From: Altimarinus sp964500515
GTDB lineage: Bacteria; Patescibacteriota; Gracilibacteria; BD1-5; UBA6164
NCBI GenBank assembly: GCA_964500515.1
Contig: CAZCNE010000001.1
Coordinates: 1 to 64,000 of the forward strand
Length of the DNA stretch: 64,000 bases
Direction of reading: 5' to 3'
A model generated the notes under the pieces. The model had not been told where the DNA came from, did no database searches, and saw nothing but the letters and a program-made list of their open reading frames with translations. The position numbers and the translations under genes were made by a program. Within the stretch, counting starts at the first letter, position 1. Every line of letters starts with the position of its first letter. Of the stretch, positions 11,355 through 22,969 are shown piece by piece.

Positions 11355-11381
11355 ATACTTAATGTGTTTAAAAAATTATTT

Positions 11382-12572
11382 ATGTTTTTAACAAGTGAAA
11401 ATATATTATTAGTTGGATCTATACTTCTTTTTATTGCTTTGTTTGCATGAAAAACTCTTTATAGATATTGAGTTCCTTTTTTATTGCTTTTTGTTTCTTT
11501 GTGAATGCTTGCTTGATCTGATTGAATTTGAGGAATTTATTTTGATAATCCTAAAATAACACAATTTATATGAATTGTTGCATTAAATTTTATACTTTTT
11601 TCTTGATGACTTGAAACTAATTGGAGATCTGTAAAACCTGTTTTAAAAGAGGGAGTTATTTTATCTACAGTTTGAGTTTTCTTAACAACAGTAATACTAT
11701 GAATTTTTATTTCATATATAAGTGATTTTACCATTTATGAATGATTATTATTATGAGCAATTATTTCTTCAACTGATTCAGCAGCGGTTTTTTCTATATT
11801 AAAGTCAAAAAATTTGTTTTTAAAGTGAACTCTTCGTCCACTTCTTGAATTAGAAAGTTGAAGTAATGATCCTATGGCGTATATTTTAACTATTTTACTT
11901 ACAAACTTAATTATAAGTTATTCTTGATTGAGTTTTTGAGCTACAGTTTTTATGTTTTCTCAACAATTCTTTTTATGATTATTTTTTGGTTTTTTGTTTT
12001 CAAAAATATCTGTAAAACTTATAAATAAAATAGATTTAGATTATGATTGAATGTATGCAGTTTTGGTAATTGCTATTTTGTTTTTTGTGTTTTCATTTAC
12101 TGATTCAATGTGATGAAATTGATTTTTAGCTATTTATATGGTTTGAGTATTTATATGAAATAACGACATAAAGTTTAAAAAAAGAATATTAAGATATTTT
12201 GATAGTTTTGCCTGGCTTATGCAGATAGTTTTGTTTATCACGCTATGATTATTAGTTTTTCCAAGTAAAATATTGGAAGTTTTTTTCTTATCTATGGCTA
12301 TTTCTTTATTTCTTATGTTTGTTATAAGGCCAATAGTTATATTTTCTTGTTTGTCATTTTTTAAAACAAACTTAAAAGAAAAAATTTTTATTTCTTGGGT
12401 TTGACTTCGTTGAGCTGTTCCTATAGTTTTTGCTACTTATCCACTTTTAGCTTGAGTAAAAAACTCTCAGATAATATTTGATATAGTTTTTTTGATCTCC
12501 TTTACTTCAGTTCTTATTCAATGAACAAGTTTACCATATGTAGCAAAAAAACTTTGATTGCTAGAAAAATAA
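11382..12572 (+). CDS. CPA1-family cation/proton antiporter (NhaP/CvrA-like)
   Basis: A 396-aa inner-membrane protein with 12-13 hydrophobic helices. Signatures of the cation:proton antiporter-1 family are visible: GMLAGSDGIGG, FSGGLETNW, the unwound-helix and ion-site segment AIISSTDSAAVFS, LLELESGSNDPMAYIL (a GSNDP motif), and FISWVGLRGAVPIVFATYPL. It lacks the long C-terminal TrkA domain of CvrA, so it is a short form. It exchanges Na+ or K+ for H+ to hold pH and ion balance. It is convergent with the macB-like gene. Confidence 0.92.
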
Positions 12573-12574
12573 TT

Positions 12575-13816
12575 TTATTCGAATCTTAAAGCATCAATAG
12601 GTTTCATTTTTGCTGCTTTCCAAGCTGGAAGAAGTCAAAAAATTATTCACATAAAAACTGAAATTCCTGAAGCAAAAACTATAACACTTGAGTTTATTAT
12701 GGCTTTTATATTTTCTCAACCAAATTTATTTATCAGATAAACTCAAAGAATTGTTATTCAAAAAGCTATAATACATCAAACTATGCTTATAAGAATTGAT
12801 TCAACTAAAAATTGCATAAGAATATCCTTTTTTTTAGCTCAAATAGCCTTTCTTATTCAAATTTCTCTTGTTCTTTCTATAACAGAAACAAGCATTATAT
12901 TCATTATTCATATTCATCAAACAAGTAGGGAAATTCAGGCAATTCAACCTAAAAATAATTTAAACATTCAGATTGATTTATTTATTTCTTTTAAAATTTC
13001 ATCATTTGATCTTATAGTAAATTTTACATCGCTTGGGTTTGATACTTTTGATAATTTCATAAGTAAATATGAAGCATCCTTTTTTGTGGATTGAACTAAT
13101 TCAATATCATCAACAAAAATATAAATTTCATCATAACTTTTGACTCATAAACTAGACTGAGCAGTTGTAATAGGAACTAATATAGAATAATTTACATTGT
13201 AATCATTTGATTTATCCATAATTCAGATAACTTGAAAAGCATATCAAGATATCATCAATTTTTTTCCTATAGGATTTTTTCATTTTAAATATGATTTTAC
13301 AAAATTATATCAAAGTAAAACTACTTTATCTTCATTTTCATAATTTTTTTTAGAAAATCAGATTCATGATTTGATTTCCAGGTTTTTTGCCTTTAAATAA
13401 GTTTCAGTAATTCAAACAATTTTACCATAAACACTTTTTCATTCAAATTTTATTTCTCATCAAACTTGGCTATTTCAAATAGCTTCAACATATTTTACAT
13501 TTCAAATATATTTTTTTATAGATTTTAATGTTTTTTCATTAAATATATTATTTACTTGAATATAAGGTTTATCTTTTTTGTTTTGCTTTTTTCAGTTGTT
13601 TCAAGAAAAAGATCAATCATTTTTTTTCACTATAGTAATAATATCATTTGATACAGATAGGTTTTTAATTAGCATTTCTTTTACTCCTTCTCATATTGCC
13701 ATCATTATGCTAACTGAAGCTATTCAAATAATTATTCACAAAGTTGATAAAAAACTCCTGAGTTTATTTTTTCAGAAAGATGAAAAAGCATTTATAAAAT
13801 ATTTAAATATTTTCAT
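12575..13816 (-). CDS. MacB/FtsX-type ABC transporter permease
   Basis: 413 aa: an N-terminal helix (FLSTLGIIIGIASVSIMMAIGEG), a large extracytoplasmic MacB core domain (about 45-275), then three C-terminal helices with the GGIGIMNIMLVSVIERTREIGIRKAIGAKKKDI signature and the ending PAWKAAKMKPIDALRFE. This is the mechanotransmission permease of MacB-type exporters. It lies 40 bases after its ATPase gene, and the membrane-fusion gene is just upstream, making a full exporter operon of fusion protein, ATPase and permease on the minus strand. Confidence 0.93.
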
Positions 13817-13856
13817 ATATTTTTTACTAAAATTCTTTAATTAAAAAGCGATAAAT

Positions 13857-14525
13857 TTAATCTTCATATATTTCTCCATCTTTTATATTTATTATTCTGC
13901 TTGCTTTTGCTGCAATTCACTTATCGTGGGTTATGATAATTACAGTTTTTCATTCGTTGTTTATTTTTTTAAATAAATTAAGAATTTCTTCTCAAGTTTT
14001 ACTATCCAATGCTCAAGTAGGTTCATCAGCTAAAAGCACTTCTGGGTTTATAACTAAAGCTCTTGCTATTGCAACTCTTTGTGATTGTCATCAAGAAAGT
14101 TCATTAGGATTATTTTTTAATTTATCTCAAAGTCATACTCATTCAAGTTGTTTTATGGCCATTTTTTTAGCTTGAAAAGAAGAATATCATTGGTATTCTA
14201 AGGGAATCATCACTTGATTCACTGCATTTATTCTAGGTAGAAGTGAATAATTTTGGAAAATAAATCAAATTTTTTTAGATCTAATATCGGATTGTTTAGA
14301 ATCACTTAAATTATCAACTCTTAGTTTATCAAGAAAATATTGTCAACTTGTGGGTAAATCAAGCATTCAAATAATATTCATTAAAGTTGATTTTCAGCTT
14401 CAACTAGGTCATACAATAGCAACAAATTCTCAAGCTTCAATATTTAAGTCAATTCATTTAAGAACCTCTACACTATTTGTTTTTCCAAGTTTATATGATT
14501 TTTTTATATTTTTTAGTTTTATCAT
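13857..14525 (-). CDS. MacB-type ABC transporter ATPase
   Basis: 222 aa with Walker A GPSGSGKST (all four glycines UGA-coded or nearly so), Q-loop GFIFQNYSLLPR, signature LSGGQSQRVAIARAL, Walker B VLLADEPTGALD and the switch His in IIITHD. Length and motifs match the LolD/MacB-nucleotide-binding class. It works with the permease at 12575 and the fusion protein at 14534. Confidence 0.95.
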
Positions 14526-14533
14526 AACTCATT

Positions 14534-16730
14534 TTAAAAGTATATTTCTCATCAATTAGAAAAATCTTCTGGTTTAAACTCATTTTCATTAAAATTTACT
14601 TCAAGTATTTGTTCTCAAACTTTTAGTCATTTTGTTATCTGTGTTTGTCAATCTCAATTAACTCAAGTTTCAACAATTCTTTTTTCTTTTTGTCAATTTT
14701 TCATTACAGTTACAAAATTTTTACCTGTAGCATTATCAGTTTCAATTGACATAGTTGGAACCAATACTGCGTTGTTTATACTTTTGAAAACTATATCAAC
14801 ATTTGCGCTCATTCAAGAAAAAATATTTAATTTTCATTTGTCAATTACTATTTTTATTTGATATTTTTTAATACCATTATCATCTATTGGTTTTGAATCT
14901 ATTGCTCAAAGAGTTCCTGTAAAAACTTTGTCTGGATATGAATCAAATGTGATTTGAGTTTCCATTCATTCTTTCACTTTTACGATATCAACTTGATCAA
15001 GTTTTATATTTATTTCTATCATATTTGGATTTATCAAATATATAAATTTTTCATCCTGAGAATTATTTGATAATTTATCTCATACTTTTATTGATATATT
15101 GTCAATAGTTCAATCAAAAGGAGCTTTAAGTTCATAATTTTCTATTTTTTTCTTTACTTGCTCAATTCATAATTCAGCTTGTTTTACTGAGTTTTTTGCT
15201 AATTCTATTTCTTCACTCGTTTTATCTTTTTTATATCTTTTATTATATTCGTCTTGTGCTAATTTATAATCAAGTTCAGCATTTCTTAATTCAAGAGATT
15301 TATCCTGAGTGCTAATTTTAGTTTTACTCTTTAAATCATCCAAGTCACTTTGAGCTTTTTTATATGCTTGTTCATTGCTTTCTATAGCTATTTCTAATTC
15401 TTTTAATTTATAAGGATTTTCTGTATTTGAAGAATTATAATCTATTTTAGCTTTGTTTAAATTTGGTTCTAAATCAGCTAATTCCTTTTTCAATTTTTCA
15501 ATTTCCAATCTTGATTTTTCTTTTATAGATTCAGGATCTTCTAAATTTGAAAGCTTTGTGATTGAATCATCTATATTTATTTTTTTATCACTTGAATTTG
15601 TTCTTATAGAATTTCATTCATTTTTTATAGAAGAAATATCGTTTGAAGTAAAGTTTTGGTTTTCTATACTATTTTCTGCTCATTTACCGTAATTATCACC
15701 AAGATTATACATAAAATCATATATTTCTTTTTCTATTTTTAACAAGTTTTTCAATTCTTCTATATTTTCTTTATCTTGAATAGAATAATACAAATTTTTT
15801 AATTCTATAAGTTTTGATTTTACTTGAGAATAATTTTTTATAACTTCACTTTTATAACTTGTATTCTTTGCTGAATAATACATATTTTTTATTTTTTGAT
15901 CTTCCAAAATATCATTATTGTATTCACTATCTGTTTCTAAAATATTGTTTATATTTTTCAGAGAATCTTCTGTAGCTCTTAAATCTGTGTAAACTTGTTC
16001 GTAAGTAGTTTTTAAAAATTTATGATAATCACTTATTTTTGTGTTTAAATTTCTTTCCTCATCCAAAATTGCATTTTGAATTCTTGATTTTTCGTTTGAT
16101 AAATTATTTGTTTTGAAGTCTAAGTCTCTTTTCTGTTCACTTAATTCATTCATAATTTTTTCTTTTTGTAATTCCAAGTCTACTTTTTGTTTTTCTAAAT
16201 CTGTTTTTTTGTTTTTCTAATTTAAGTTTTTCTTCATCAAATTTAAATGTATTATCTTTTCACAAGTTATCATAATCGTGTTTCAATGATTCAATTCTAG
16301 ATTTTTTTGTTTCTAAATCATATTCAGCTTTTAATTTATCTTCATATCAAAACTTTTCAACTAATTTATCTAGACTTATTTTTGCATTATCAAGTCTTAT
16401 ATTTGCTTCTTTTAATTCGTTGTTTAATTCTCATTTATCAAGTTCTGCCAAAATATCATCTTTTTTGACTGATTGTCATTGTTTAACATAAACTCATATA
16501 ATACTTCAATCATTATTAAATTTTAATTTTTGTTCATTTAACAAGTTTGTATCTCAAGAAACTTTGATAGAAGATGTTATATTTCAAGTTCAAACTGTAT
16601 AAAAAGTCTCTGGTGATATGCTTTTAATATTTTCATCTTTGCTTCAAAAAAATTTTTTATAAATGTAAAATCCTGAGGCTAAAACTAAAATTATTAAAAT
16701 TATTAAAACTATTTTTTTCTTTTTTGACAT
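14534..16730 (-). pseudogene. MacA/HlyD-type membrane-fusion protein gene with one homopolymer frameshift
   Basis: The start ATG is at 16730 with an N-terminal membrane anchor (residues about 5-22). The barrel halves appear at SIKVSGDTNLLNEQKL and, near the C-terminus, KAPFDGTIDNISIKVGDKLS, VKVKEGMETQITFDSYPDKVFTG and MSIETDNATGKNFVTV. Between them lies an unusually long coiled coil of about 400 residues. The two halves are in different frames and meet at an A7 run at 16204-16210: removing one A joins them into a 731-aa protein ending at TAA 14534. It may be a sequencing error, a real mutation, or slippage. The intact ATPase and permease downstream argue that the exporter is still used. Confidence 0.8.
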
Positions 16731-16815
16731 ATTTTTTGTTAATAAAAAGTTACATCTAAGTATAATACTTATTTTTTTTAAATCGTAAATATTTTTTTAT
16801 AAAATCTTTATGAAT

Positions 16816-18663
16816 TTAATATTTTCTTAAATCATTTATGATTTTTGGATCTTTATAATATTTTTCTTTATATATATCTTGGTTAATTTTGATATCTTTT
16901 ATCTGAAAATTACTTACAAGTACTCAAGTTCAAGATTCTTCTATATCTAAATTTACTTTAATTTCTAAACTCATATCTCAGTATATAAATGTTATATTTT
17001 TTCAATCTTCACTCCAGTTAAAATCTATAAAATCCCAATCTGTAAAATTTTCTTCAAGATAAAAATAATTATGATATTCTCTTTTATACTCATCATTATG
17101 CAAAATAGGTGAAATATCATGAATATTTTTTATTATATAATTTGTCAGATATGACTTTTTTCATTGTTTTAAATCTTCTTCATTAAGTTTACAAACAAAT
17201 TTATTTTCTTCTTTAGAAAAATATATAATTGAATTGAAACAATTATTGTATGATTCACTGTATTTTAATTCTTCTTTTACAACACTTACATTGTTTATAT
17301 TTGTCCAATATCTATTTTTAAATTCAATCTTATATCATTCAGGAATATATAAAGTTATATTATTTTTTAAAAATGTAAACGGAACTTTATTTTTAAAAGT
17401 TTTTCAATTTTCTGTATAAAATACAACTTTATTTCACTCGTTTTTTATTTTTACATCATTCATTCAAGAAGAAACTTTTTTTACTATTTCATCATTTCAC
17501 AAAATATGAATATTTTGTTTTGCCTTCAAAATATCTCAACTTGAATTTTCTAATCTTATATCATATAGTCAATATCAATTTATTTGTATATAATCATCGT
17601 TATAAAATCATGATAAATCGATATTTAAAGTTCAAGTATTAATCTGAGTTAATTTATGTTCGATATTTTTTTCTATAAAACTTTTATTTGAATATTTTTC
17701 AATCAAATTAAATCAAGTAGAAATTCATAAAAATAATGCTATGAAAAATGAAGCAAATCAAAAACTAAGTATATATGCATTTATAGATTTTTTTGTAAAC
17801 ATATAATTAATTAACCAAGCCAAAAATATAATTAATGAAATAATTTCAAAAATCAAACCATACATAAAATAATTTGGAAAAGTTGAGAAAAAATCTATAT
17901 TTCAAACTGAAAATTCAGTAAAATATCAAGATAACAATACAATTAATGATATTATAATTGAAAAAATAGTAAGAATCCAAAACAATAAAAATATATATAA
18001 AAACAAAGAAAATATTATTCAAATCAACGAAACTCATCATCTATAAGTAAAGATTCAAAAATTTTGTAAAGGTTTACTTATAAAAGAAAAAAAGTTTGAA
18101 AAAATATTTAAAAATGAAGTTAATATATTTGTCCATAAATACGAAAGTTCGTTTTTATTTTTATAATCATGATTTTCAAGAGGAATAAATATTCAAGCTA
18201 TAAAATAAATCCAAGCACTAAATCAAAGTGGATATATAAGAATTAATAAAACAATTCTTATAAACCAAATAGAACTAATTCAAGTTTTTTTTGCTATAAG
18301 TCAAGATAAACCTAAAAATACAGCATCTTTATTGCTTCTAGTCCATCATGATTCTATAAGTCATTCATAAAAATATTTTCTTTTTTTTGAAGTTTTTTTC
18401 TCTTTTTTTTGAGGTTCTTCATCTATATAATCAGAAAAAATATCATTAGCTTCTCAAACTTCTTTAAGAATTTTTACGATATTTAATTGATTTAGGTTTT
18501 TTTCCTCTTTTAATTTATCAAAAACTCTTTCTTCTATATCATTATATAGTTCTTCATCAATAGATTTTTTTTCTATAAAATCTTTAATTTCTTTTAAATA
18601 ATTTTTTATTAAATCTTTATTTTTTTTATTTAGATTTAAATTATATTCTTTGAATTTGTCCAT
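16816..18663 (-). CDS. PspC-domain membrane protein with N-terminal HAAS-like helices
   Basis: 615 aa. Residues 1-69 form a soluble helical domain like the HAAS/DUF1700 regions encoded beside PadR regulators. A basic linker leads to a PspC domain at about 108-165 (WTRSNKDAVFLGLSGLIAKKTGISSIWFIRIVLLI). Several transmembrane helices follow to about residue 330. The C-terminal half (about 345-615) looks like an extracytoplasmic beta-rich domain. It starts 30 bases after the padR stop. PadR-PspC pairs commonly respond to envelope stress; that role is inferred here. Confidence 0.75.
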
Positions 18664-18693
18664 ATTTGTGAATTAAAAATTAAAATTTTAAAA

Positions 18694-19014
18694 TTATTTT
18701 TTTAATATTTTATTAACTGAATTTTTTATATCTATCCAATTTTTTTCCATTAAAATCAATATATTTTTTCATTCTTCGGTTAAGCTGTAGTACTTTCTTG
18801 GGTGACCAGAATCTGATTCAATCCAATAATAATTGATCAAATTATCAGTTTTTAATCTTGAAAGCAGAGGATAGACAGTTCATTCTGCAACTATTAGATC
18901 TCAGGATTTCAGAGTTTCTATAATTTCAGCTCAATATATATCTCACTTATCTATAACGCTTAGAATTATATATTCCAAAATTCCTTTTCTCATTTGAGTT
19001 GAAATTTTTTCCAT
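18694..19014 (-). CDS. PadR-family transcriptional regulator
   Basis: A 106-aa winged-helix protein: MRKGILEYIILSVIDKGDIYGAEIIETLK, then EGTVYPLLSRLKTDNLI and the wing HPRKYYSLTEEGK are the PadR hallmarks, with a short C-terminal dimerisation helix. It probably represses its own operon with the PspC-domain gene. Inverted repeats overlap its promoter region. Confidence 0.93.
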
Positions 19015-19023
19015 ATATTTTTA

Positions 19024-19073
19024 TATTACTTTGTAATGCAAGGTAATATTATTTATAAAATATATTTTGTCAA
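19024..19073 (-). promoter_or_regulatory. padR promoter with an inverted-repeat operator candidate
   Basis: On the minus strand TTGACA (19073-19068) is followed 17 bp on by AATATT (19050-19045). Immediately downstream TATTAC and GTAATA form an inverted repeat at 19024-19048, enclosing a second GTAAT half. This is a plausible PadR autoregulatory site; the call is inference. Confidence 0.4.
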
Positions 19074-19222
19074 GAAAATTTTTAAAAGAGAAGTGTATTA
19101 GTATATTATTTACAAAATTTTATTTCTTAATTATCTCTTAATGAATATAATTATATTAGTTTTTAGTTTTTAGTGATTAGTATTGGATAATTTATATTTT
19201 ATTATTTTTATCTTTCTATTTA

Positions 19223-19885
19223 ATGCGAGTTTTGGTAATTGAAGACAATGAAATTTTATCAAGAAATTTGGTTAGATATCTAGCTTCTAGAGATATATTT
19301 GCTGAAGCTAGTTTAAATGGAGAAGACTGACTTAGAAAAGCAATAACAAAATTTTATGATGCTGTAGTTTTGGATATAAATCTTCCATGAATTGATTGAC
19401 TTGAAGTATGTAAACAAATTAGAGAAAAAGAAAAAGATGTTTCTATCATTATGCTGACTTCTAGATGAACAAAAGATGATATAGTTTTAGGTTTAAATCT
19501 TTGAGCTGATGATTATTTAGTAAAACCTTTTGAATACGATGAACTTTTGGCAAGATTAAATGCAATAACAAGAAGAAAAATGGCAAATAGAAGTAATACT
19601 TTGATCAAAGTTTGAGATATAGAACTTGATTTACAAAAAGTTGAAGTAAAAAAATCTTGAAAAATCATAAAATTATCTAAACTTGAATATGAACTTTTTA
19701 AATTTCTAGCTCAAAATAGGTGAGTTGCAATGTCAAGAAACGAGATTTATGAAAAAGTTTGGTGAGAATATCAGGTTGATTTTATGTTTAGTAAAACTAT
19801 TGATGTTTATGTTTGATATTTAAGAAAAAAACTTTGAAAAAATGTAATAGAAACAAAAAAATGATTTGGTTTTATGATAAAATAG
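19223..19885 (+). CDS. OmpR/PhoB-family response regulator
   Basis: 220 aa. The receiver has the acidic pocket E7/D8, phospho-acceptor D51 in VVLDINLPGIDG, and K101 in YLVKPF. The winged-helix output domain (about 125-220) includes LSKLEYELFKFLAQN and a TIDVYVGYLRKKLG recognition helix, ending in the KKGFGFMI wing. It forms a two-component system with the kinase that starts 62 bases downstream. Confidence 0.95.
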
Positions 19886-19947
19886 TAGATAAAAGAAAAA
19901 TATTTTGAAAATATATAATTTATAATTTTTTAATTTTTGATTAACTC

Positions 19948-21210
19948 ATGAGTGTTAATTTAAAAAAAACAAAAAGAAATTTAGCTATTGTTTTTACAAC
20001 TATGGTTTTTTTTCTTATACTGCTTTTTTGAACTTTTTCATTTCTTACAAAGTATTTAAAAGGCTATAGTTTTGAAAAAAATCAATTTGCCAATTTTTTT
20101 GATGTATTACAAAAAAATGAAGTTAACTTAAATGAGTTTAAAAATTGAATAAATAATACAAGAAAACAAAAATTTATAAAATGACAAAGAATTTGATGAA
20201 ATCTAACTCAAATTCAAGAAATAAATATAGAAAAGGAATTTAAACCTTGAGAATTTATCAATTTTATACTTTTAAATGAAAAAAATGAAATTATTTCAAT
20301 TGATATAATAGATAATATTTCAGATTTATTGTTAAATAATATTATAAAAAGTGATGATTATTATAAAATAACAAAAAAACTAAATTTTCTTATTAAAAAA
20401 ATTCACTTAAAAAATACAGGAAATACAATAATATTTTTTAAAAAATTATCTTATAGCTTAAATAACCTTTTTGAAGATATATTAAGTTTTACAATTATTT
20501 TGTTTGTATTTTCAGTATTGCTTTATTATATATGATATAAATTTGTTGATGAAACTTTGAAGCCAGTTGAAGAAAATATAAAAGATATGAATGATTTTAT
20601 TCACAATGTTGGTCATGAATTAAAAACTCCACTTTCTGTTATAGATTCAGATATTCAAATGATTAAAGATACAAAAAAATATGACAAAGAAATGATTCAA
20701 GAAATTAAAAATGAAATAATAAAGTTAAATTCTTTAATTGATTCTCTTGTAAAATTAAGTGATATAAATTCTTTTAAAAATGTGAGTGAAATAAATTTAA
20801 GCGAAATAATTAAAGAAATTTTAAATGATTTTAGTTTGAAAATAAATGAAAAAAATATAATTATAAATTGTGAAATTCAAGAAAAAGTTGAAGTTAAAGC
20901 AAATAGAGATTATTTTTATATGTTTTTATCAAATTTAATATGAAATGCTATAAAATACAATAAAAAAGATGGTAAAATAGATATATCTTGCAAATCTTCA
21001 ACATTGATAATCAAAGATACTTGAGTTTGAGTTGATAAGAAAGATATAAATAAAGTTTTTGATAGATTTTATAAAGCAGATAAATCAAGAAATACAGAAT
21101 GATTTTGAATATGATTATCACTTGTAAAAAAAATCGCTGATATATATAAATGGAAAATTAATATAAATAGTGAAAAATGAAAATGAACTGAAATTATTAT
21201 TAAATTTTAA
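19948..21210 (+). CDS. Membrane sensor histidine kinase
   Basis: 420 aa with two membrane segments (about 16-37 and 175-195) flanking an extracytoplasmic sensor of about 135 residues without recognised fold. The HisKA domain has H223 in NVGHELKTPL. The ATPase domain shows the N box NLIGNAIKYN, G1 DTGVGV, F box FDRFYKADKS and G2 GFGIGLSLVKKI. No HAMP domain is evident. It pairs with the upstream OmpR-type regulator; the stimulus is unknown. Confidence 0.93.
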
Positions 21211-21308
21211 AACATATTAATTTTTAGTCAACTTATTTTTATCAAATATTTATCTAATTTTATTTCAATCATTATACTTTTGATTATTTATTTTTAGTTT
21301 TATTTTCC

Positions 21309-21574
21309 ATGAAAAAAATTTATGTATTTTTATTTATATTTTAAATGCAGTATTTTCTTTATGAGCAGATAAGCAAAAATTAGAGCAATGTTTTTCAGAT
21401 AAAATTTATGCTTCAAAATTAAATACTCAAATAAATTTAGCAAAATCTTTGTTTTCTATTACTTGAACTCCAACGAGTATTTTTGTAAACAATGAAACTT
21501 GAGAATATGAGATTATGATTTGAATGTATGAATATAATAAAATTACTTCTATGATAGATAATTTGATAAAATAA
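21309..21574 (+). pseudogene. Truncated, frameshifted DsbA-like thioredoxin-fold gene
   Basis: ATG 21309 opens a signal peptide (MKKIYVFLFI) that hits TAA within 12 codons. Adding one T in the run at 21339-21342 continues into NAVFSLGADKQKLEQCFSD and the DsbA-type C-terminal half with the cis-Pro motif SITGTPTSIFVNN. The repaired product would be 88 aa and lacks the whole N-terminal thioredoxin half with its CxxC, so it is not a functional oxidoreductase. It is probably a relic left by an internal deletion plus an indel. Confidence 0.6.
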
Positions 21575-21652
21575 GCAGAAAAATGATTGAACGAAAAAAC
21601 GATGAAACAAGGAGGTAAAAAACAGTAAAACTATTTTAATAAATATTAAACT

Positions 21653-22090
21653 ATGAAAAACAAAATAAAAGCAAGGGCTCTTATACTTCTAAAAAATAAA
21701 GTTTTTTTAGTTAAAGACAGAGAATATTGAAATTATATTTTACCTTGAGGAACACAAAAAAATGGTGAATGAGTAAAAGAAACTTTGGAAAGAGAAATAA
21801 TTGAAGAATGTTGAATATATCCAATTATAGAAAAATTTATATGATTTAGAGAATATAAATCAAAAAATTGATATATAGCAATACAGTTTTTATTTCTTAT
21901 AAAAAATTCACAAGATTTTTTGTGTATAGAAGAAGATAAATGTAGTCATAGTTTTGAATGGGAAGAGGCTTGATTTTTTAGTTTAGAAAAATTACAAAAA
22001 GAAAATGCCAATTATCCTTCAGATTTAGAAGAAATAATAAAAAAATCAAAATCCTGAGAAATTTATTATAGTTTTATGTGAGAGTATTAA
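21653..22090 (+). CDS. Nudix hydrolase
   Basis: A 145-aa single-domain protein. The Nudix box runs from G33 to G55 (GTQKNGEGVKETLEREIIEE lies inside it), matching Gx5Ex7REUxEExG, with several box glycines UGA-coded. The family hydrolyses nucleoside diphosphates linked to another moiety; the substrate is not predictable here. An AAGGAGG sequence at 21609-21615 lies too far upstream to act on this start. It ends at a strong terminator. Confidence 0.93.
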
Positions 22091-22093
22091 TCA

Positions 22094-22124
22094 AAAAAAG
22101 TTCTATGAAAATAGAACTTTTTAT
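22094..22124. terminator. Bidirectional terminator between nudix and peroxiredoxin genes
   Basis: AAAAAGTTCTAT and ATAGAACTTTTT form a 12-bp stem around GAAA between convergent genes. Confidence 0.85.
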
Positions 22125-22136
22125 ATTATTTTAAAA

Positions 22137-22787
22137 TTATTTATTTGGATTTTCTTGAGTACAAAGATACCAATCTTTACATTCATACTCACTTAAGTTT
22201 TTTTCCATTTGTTCCATATTAGAAGCTGGTGGAACTATAACTCTATCTTTGAAAATACTATTATTTGGCCAATTAGCTGGAGTTGCTTTAGAATTTTTTG
22301 CTGTCATTTGTAGAGAATCTACAAGTCTCAAAATTTCATCTATATTTCTTCAATTAGATAAAGGATAATACATCAATGCAGCAATTTTTCAATTAGGATC
22401 AATTATAAAAACTGCTCTAACTGTGTGATTAGAATCAGCATTTGGATGAAGCATTCAGTATTTATAAGCTATACTTAAGTCAGCAACAATAGGGAAATCA
22501 ATTTTTACTCCAAATTTTTCTTTTATATTGTTAATCCAAGCAATATGTGATTGAATTCAGTCAACAGAATATCCGATAAGAGAAACTCATCTTTTATCAA
22601 ATTCTTCTTTTTTTTCTTGAAAAGCTACAAATTCAGTAGTACAAACTGGAGTAAAATCAGCAGGATGAGAGAATAAAATTACCCATTTTCATTTGTAATC
22701 AGTAGGGAAATTAATCATTCATTTTGTAGAATTACTGTTAAATTCAGGAGCTTGTTCGCCAATTAAAGGAATTCTAAATTCTGTCAT
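22137..22787 (-). CDS. Peroxiredoxin (Prx6/1-Cys-like AhpC-TSA family)
   Basis: 216 aa. The peroxidatic Cys49 lies in HPADFTPVCTTEF. The extended C-terminal domain with NWPNNSIFKDRVIVPPA is typical of the Prx6 subgroup, which reduces H2O2 and organic peroxides. Two further cysteines near the C-terminus (ECKDWYLC) could resolve the sulfenate. It is divergent from a Fur-like gene, with two Fur/PerR-like palindromes between them, so peroxide or iron control is likely. Confidence 0.93.
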
Positions 22788-22831
22788 AATTTTAAAATTA
22801 TATAATAAAGTAAAGTGAAAAGTTCAAACTT

Positions 22832-22855
22832 TATAATGAGAACAATTCTTATATA
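22832..22855. promoter_or_regulatory. Imperfect Fur/PerR-like palindrome 1
   Basis: TATAATGAGAACAATTCTTATATA is a partly symmetric AT-rich element on the peroxiredoxin side of the intergenic region. It resembles a Fur/PerR box less closely than the copy at 22892. Confidence 0.4.
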
Positions 22856-22891
22856 GAATAATATTCATATAAAATATAAAGTCAAATTTTA

Positions 22892-22910
22892 AATGAGAAT
22901 TATTATCATT
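22892..22910. promoter_or_regulatory. Fur/PerR-like box 2
   Basis: AATGAGAATTATTATCATT is a near-perfect 9-1-9 inverted repeat, matching the general Fur-family pattern (compare the Fur core GATAATGATTATC). It lies 60 bases before the Fur-like ATG and upstream of the peroxiredoxin gene, so it could control both. Confidence 0.65.
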
Positions 22911-22969
22911 TTACTTTGATTTTTTGAAAATATTCTTTATAATAAATTGTATTAAAATTAAAATTTTTT

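Noticed and set aside
12783..14559. Several plus-strand open frames of 69-103 codons
   Set aside because: They oppose the ABC permease and ATPase, whose motifs are unambiguous on the minus strand.
21598..21630. Tiny frames with an AAGGAGG ribosome-binding-like sequence before the Nudix gene
   Set aside because: The purine run lies about 40 bases from the Nudix ATG, and the 8-11 codon frames have no support.
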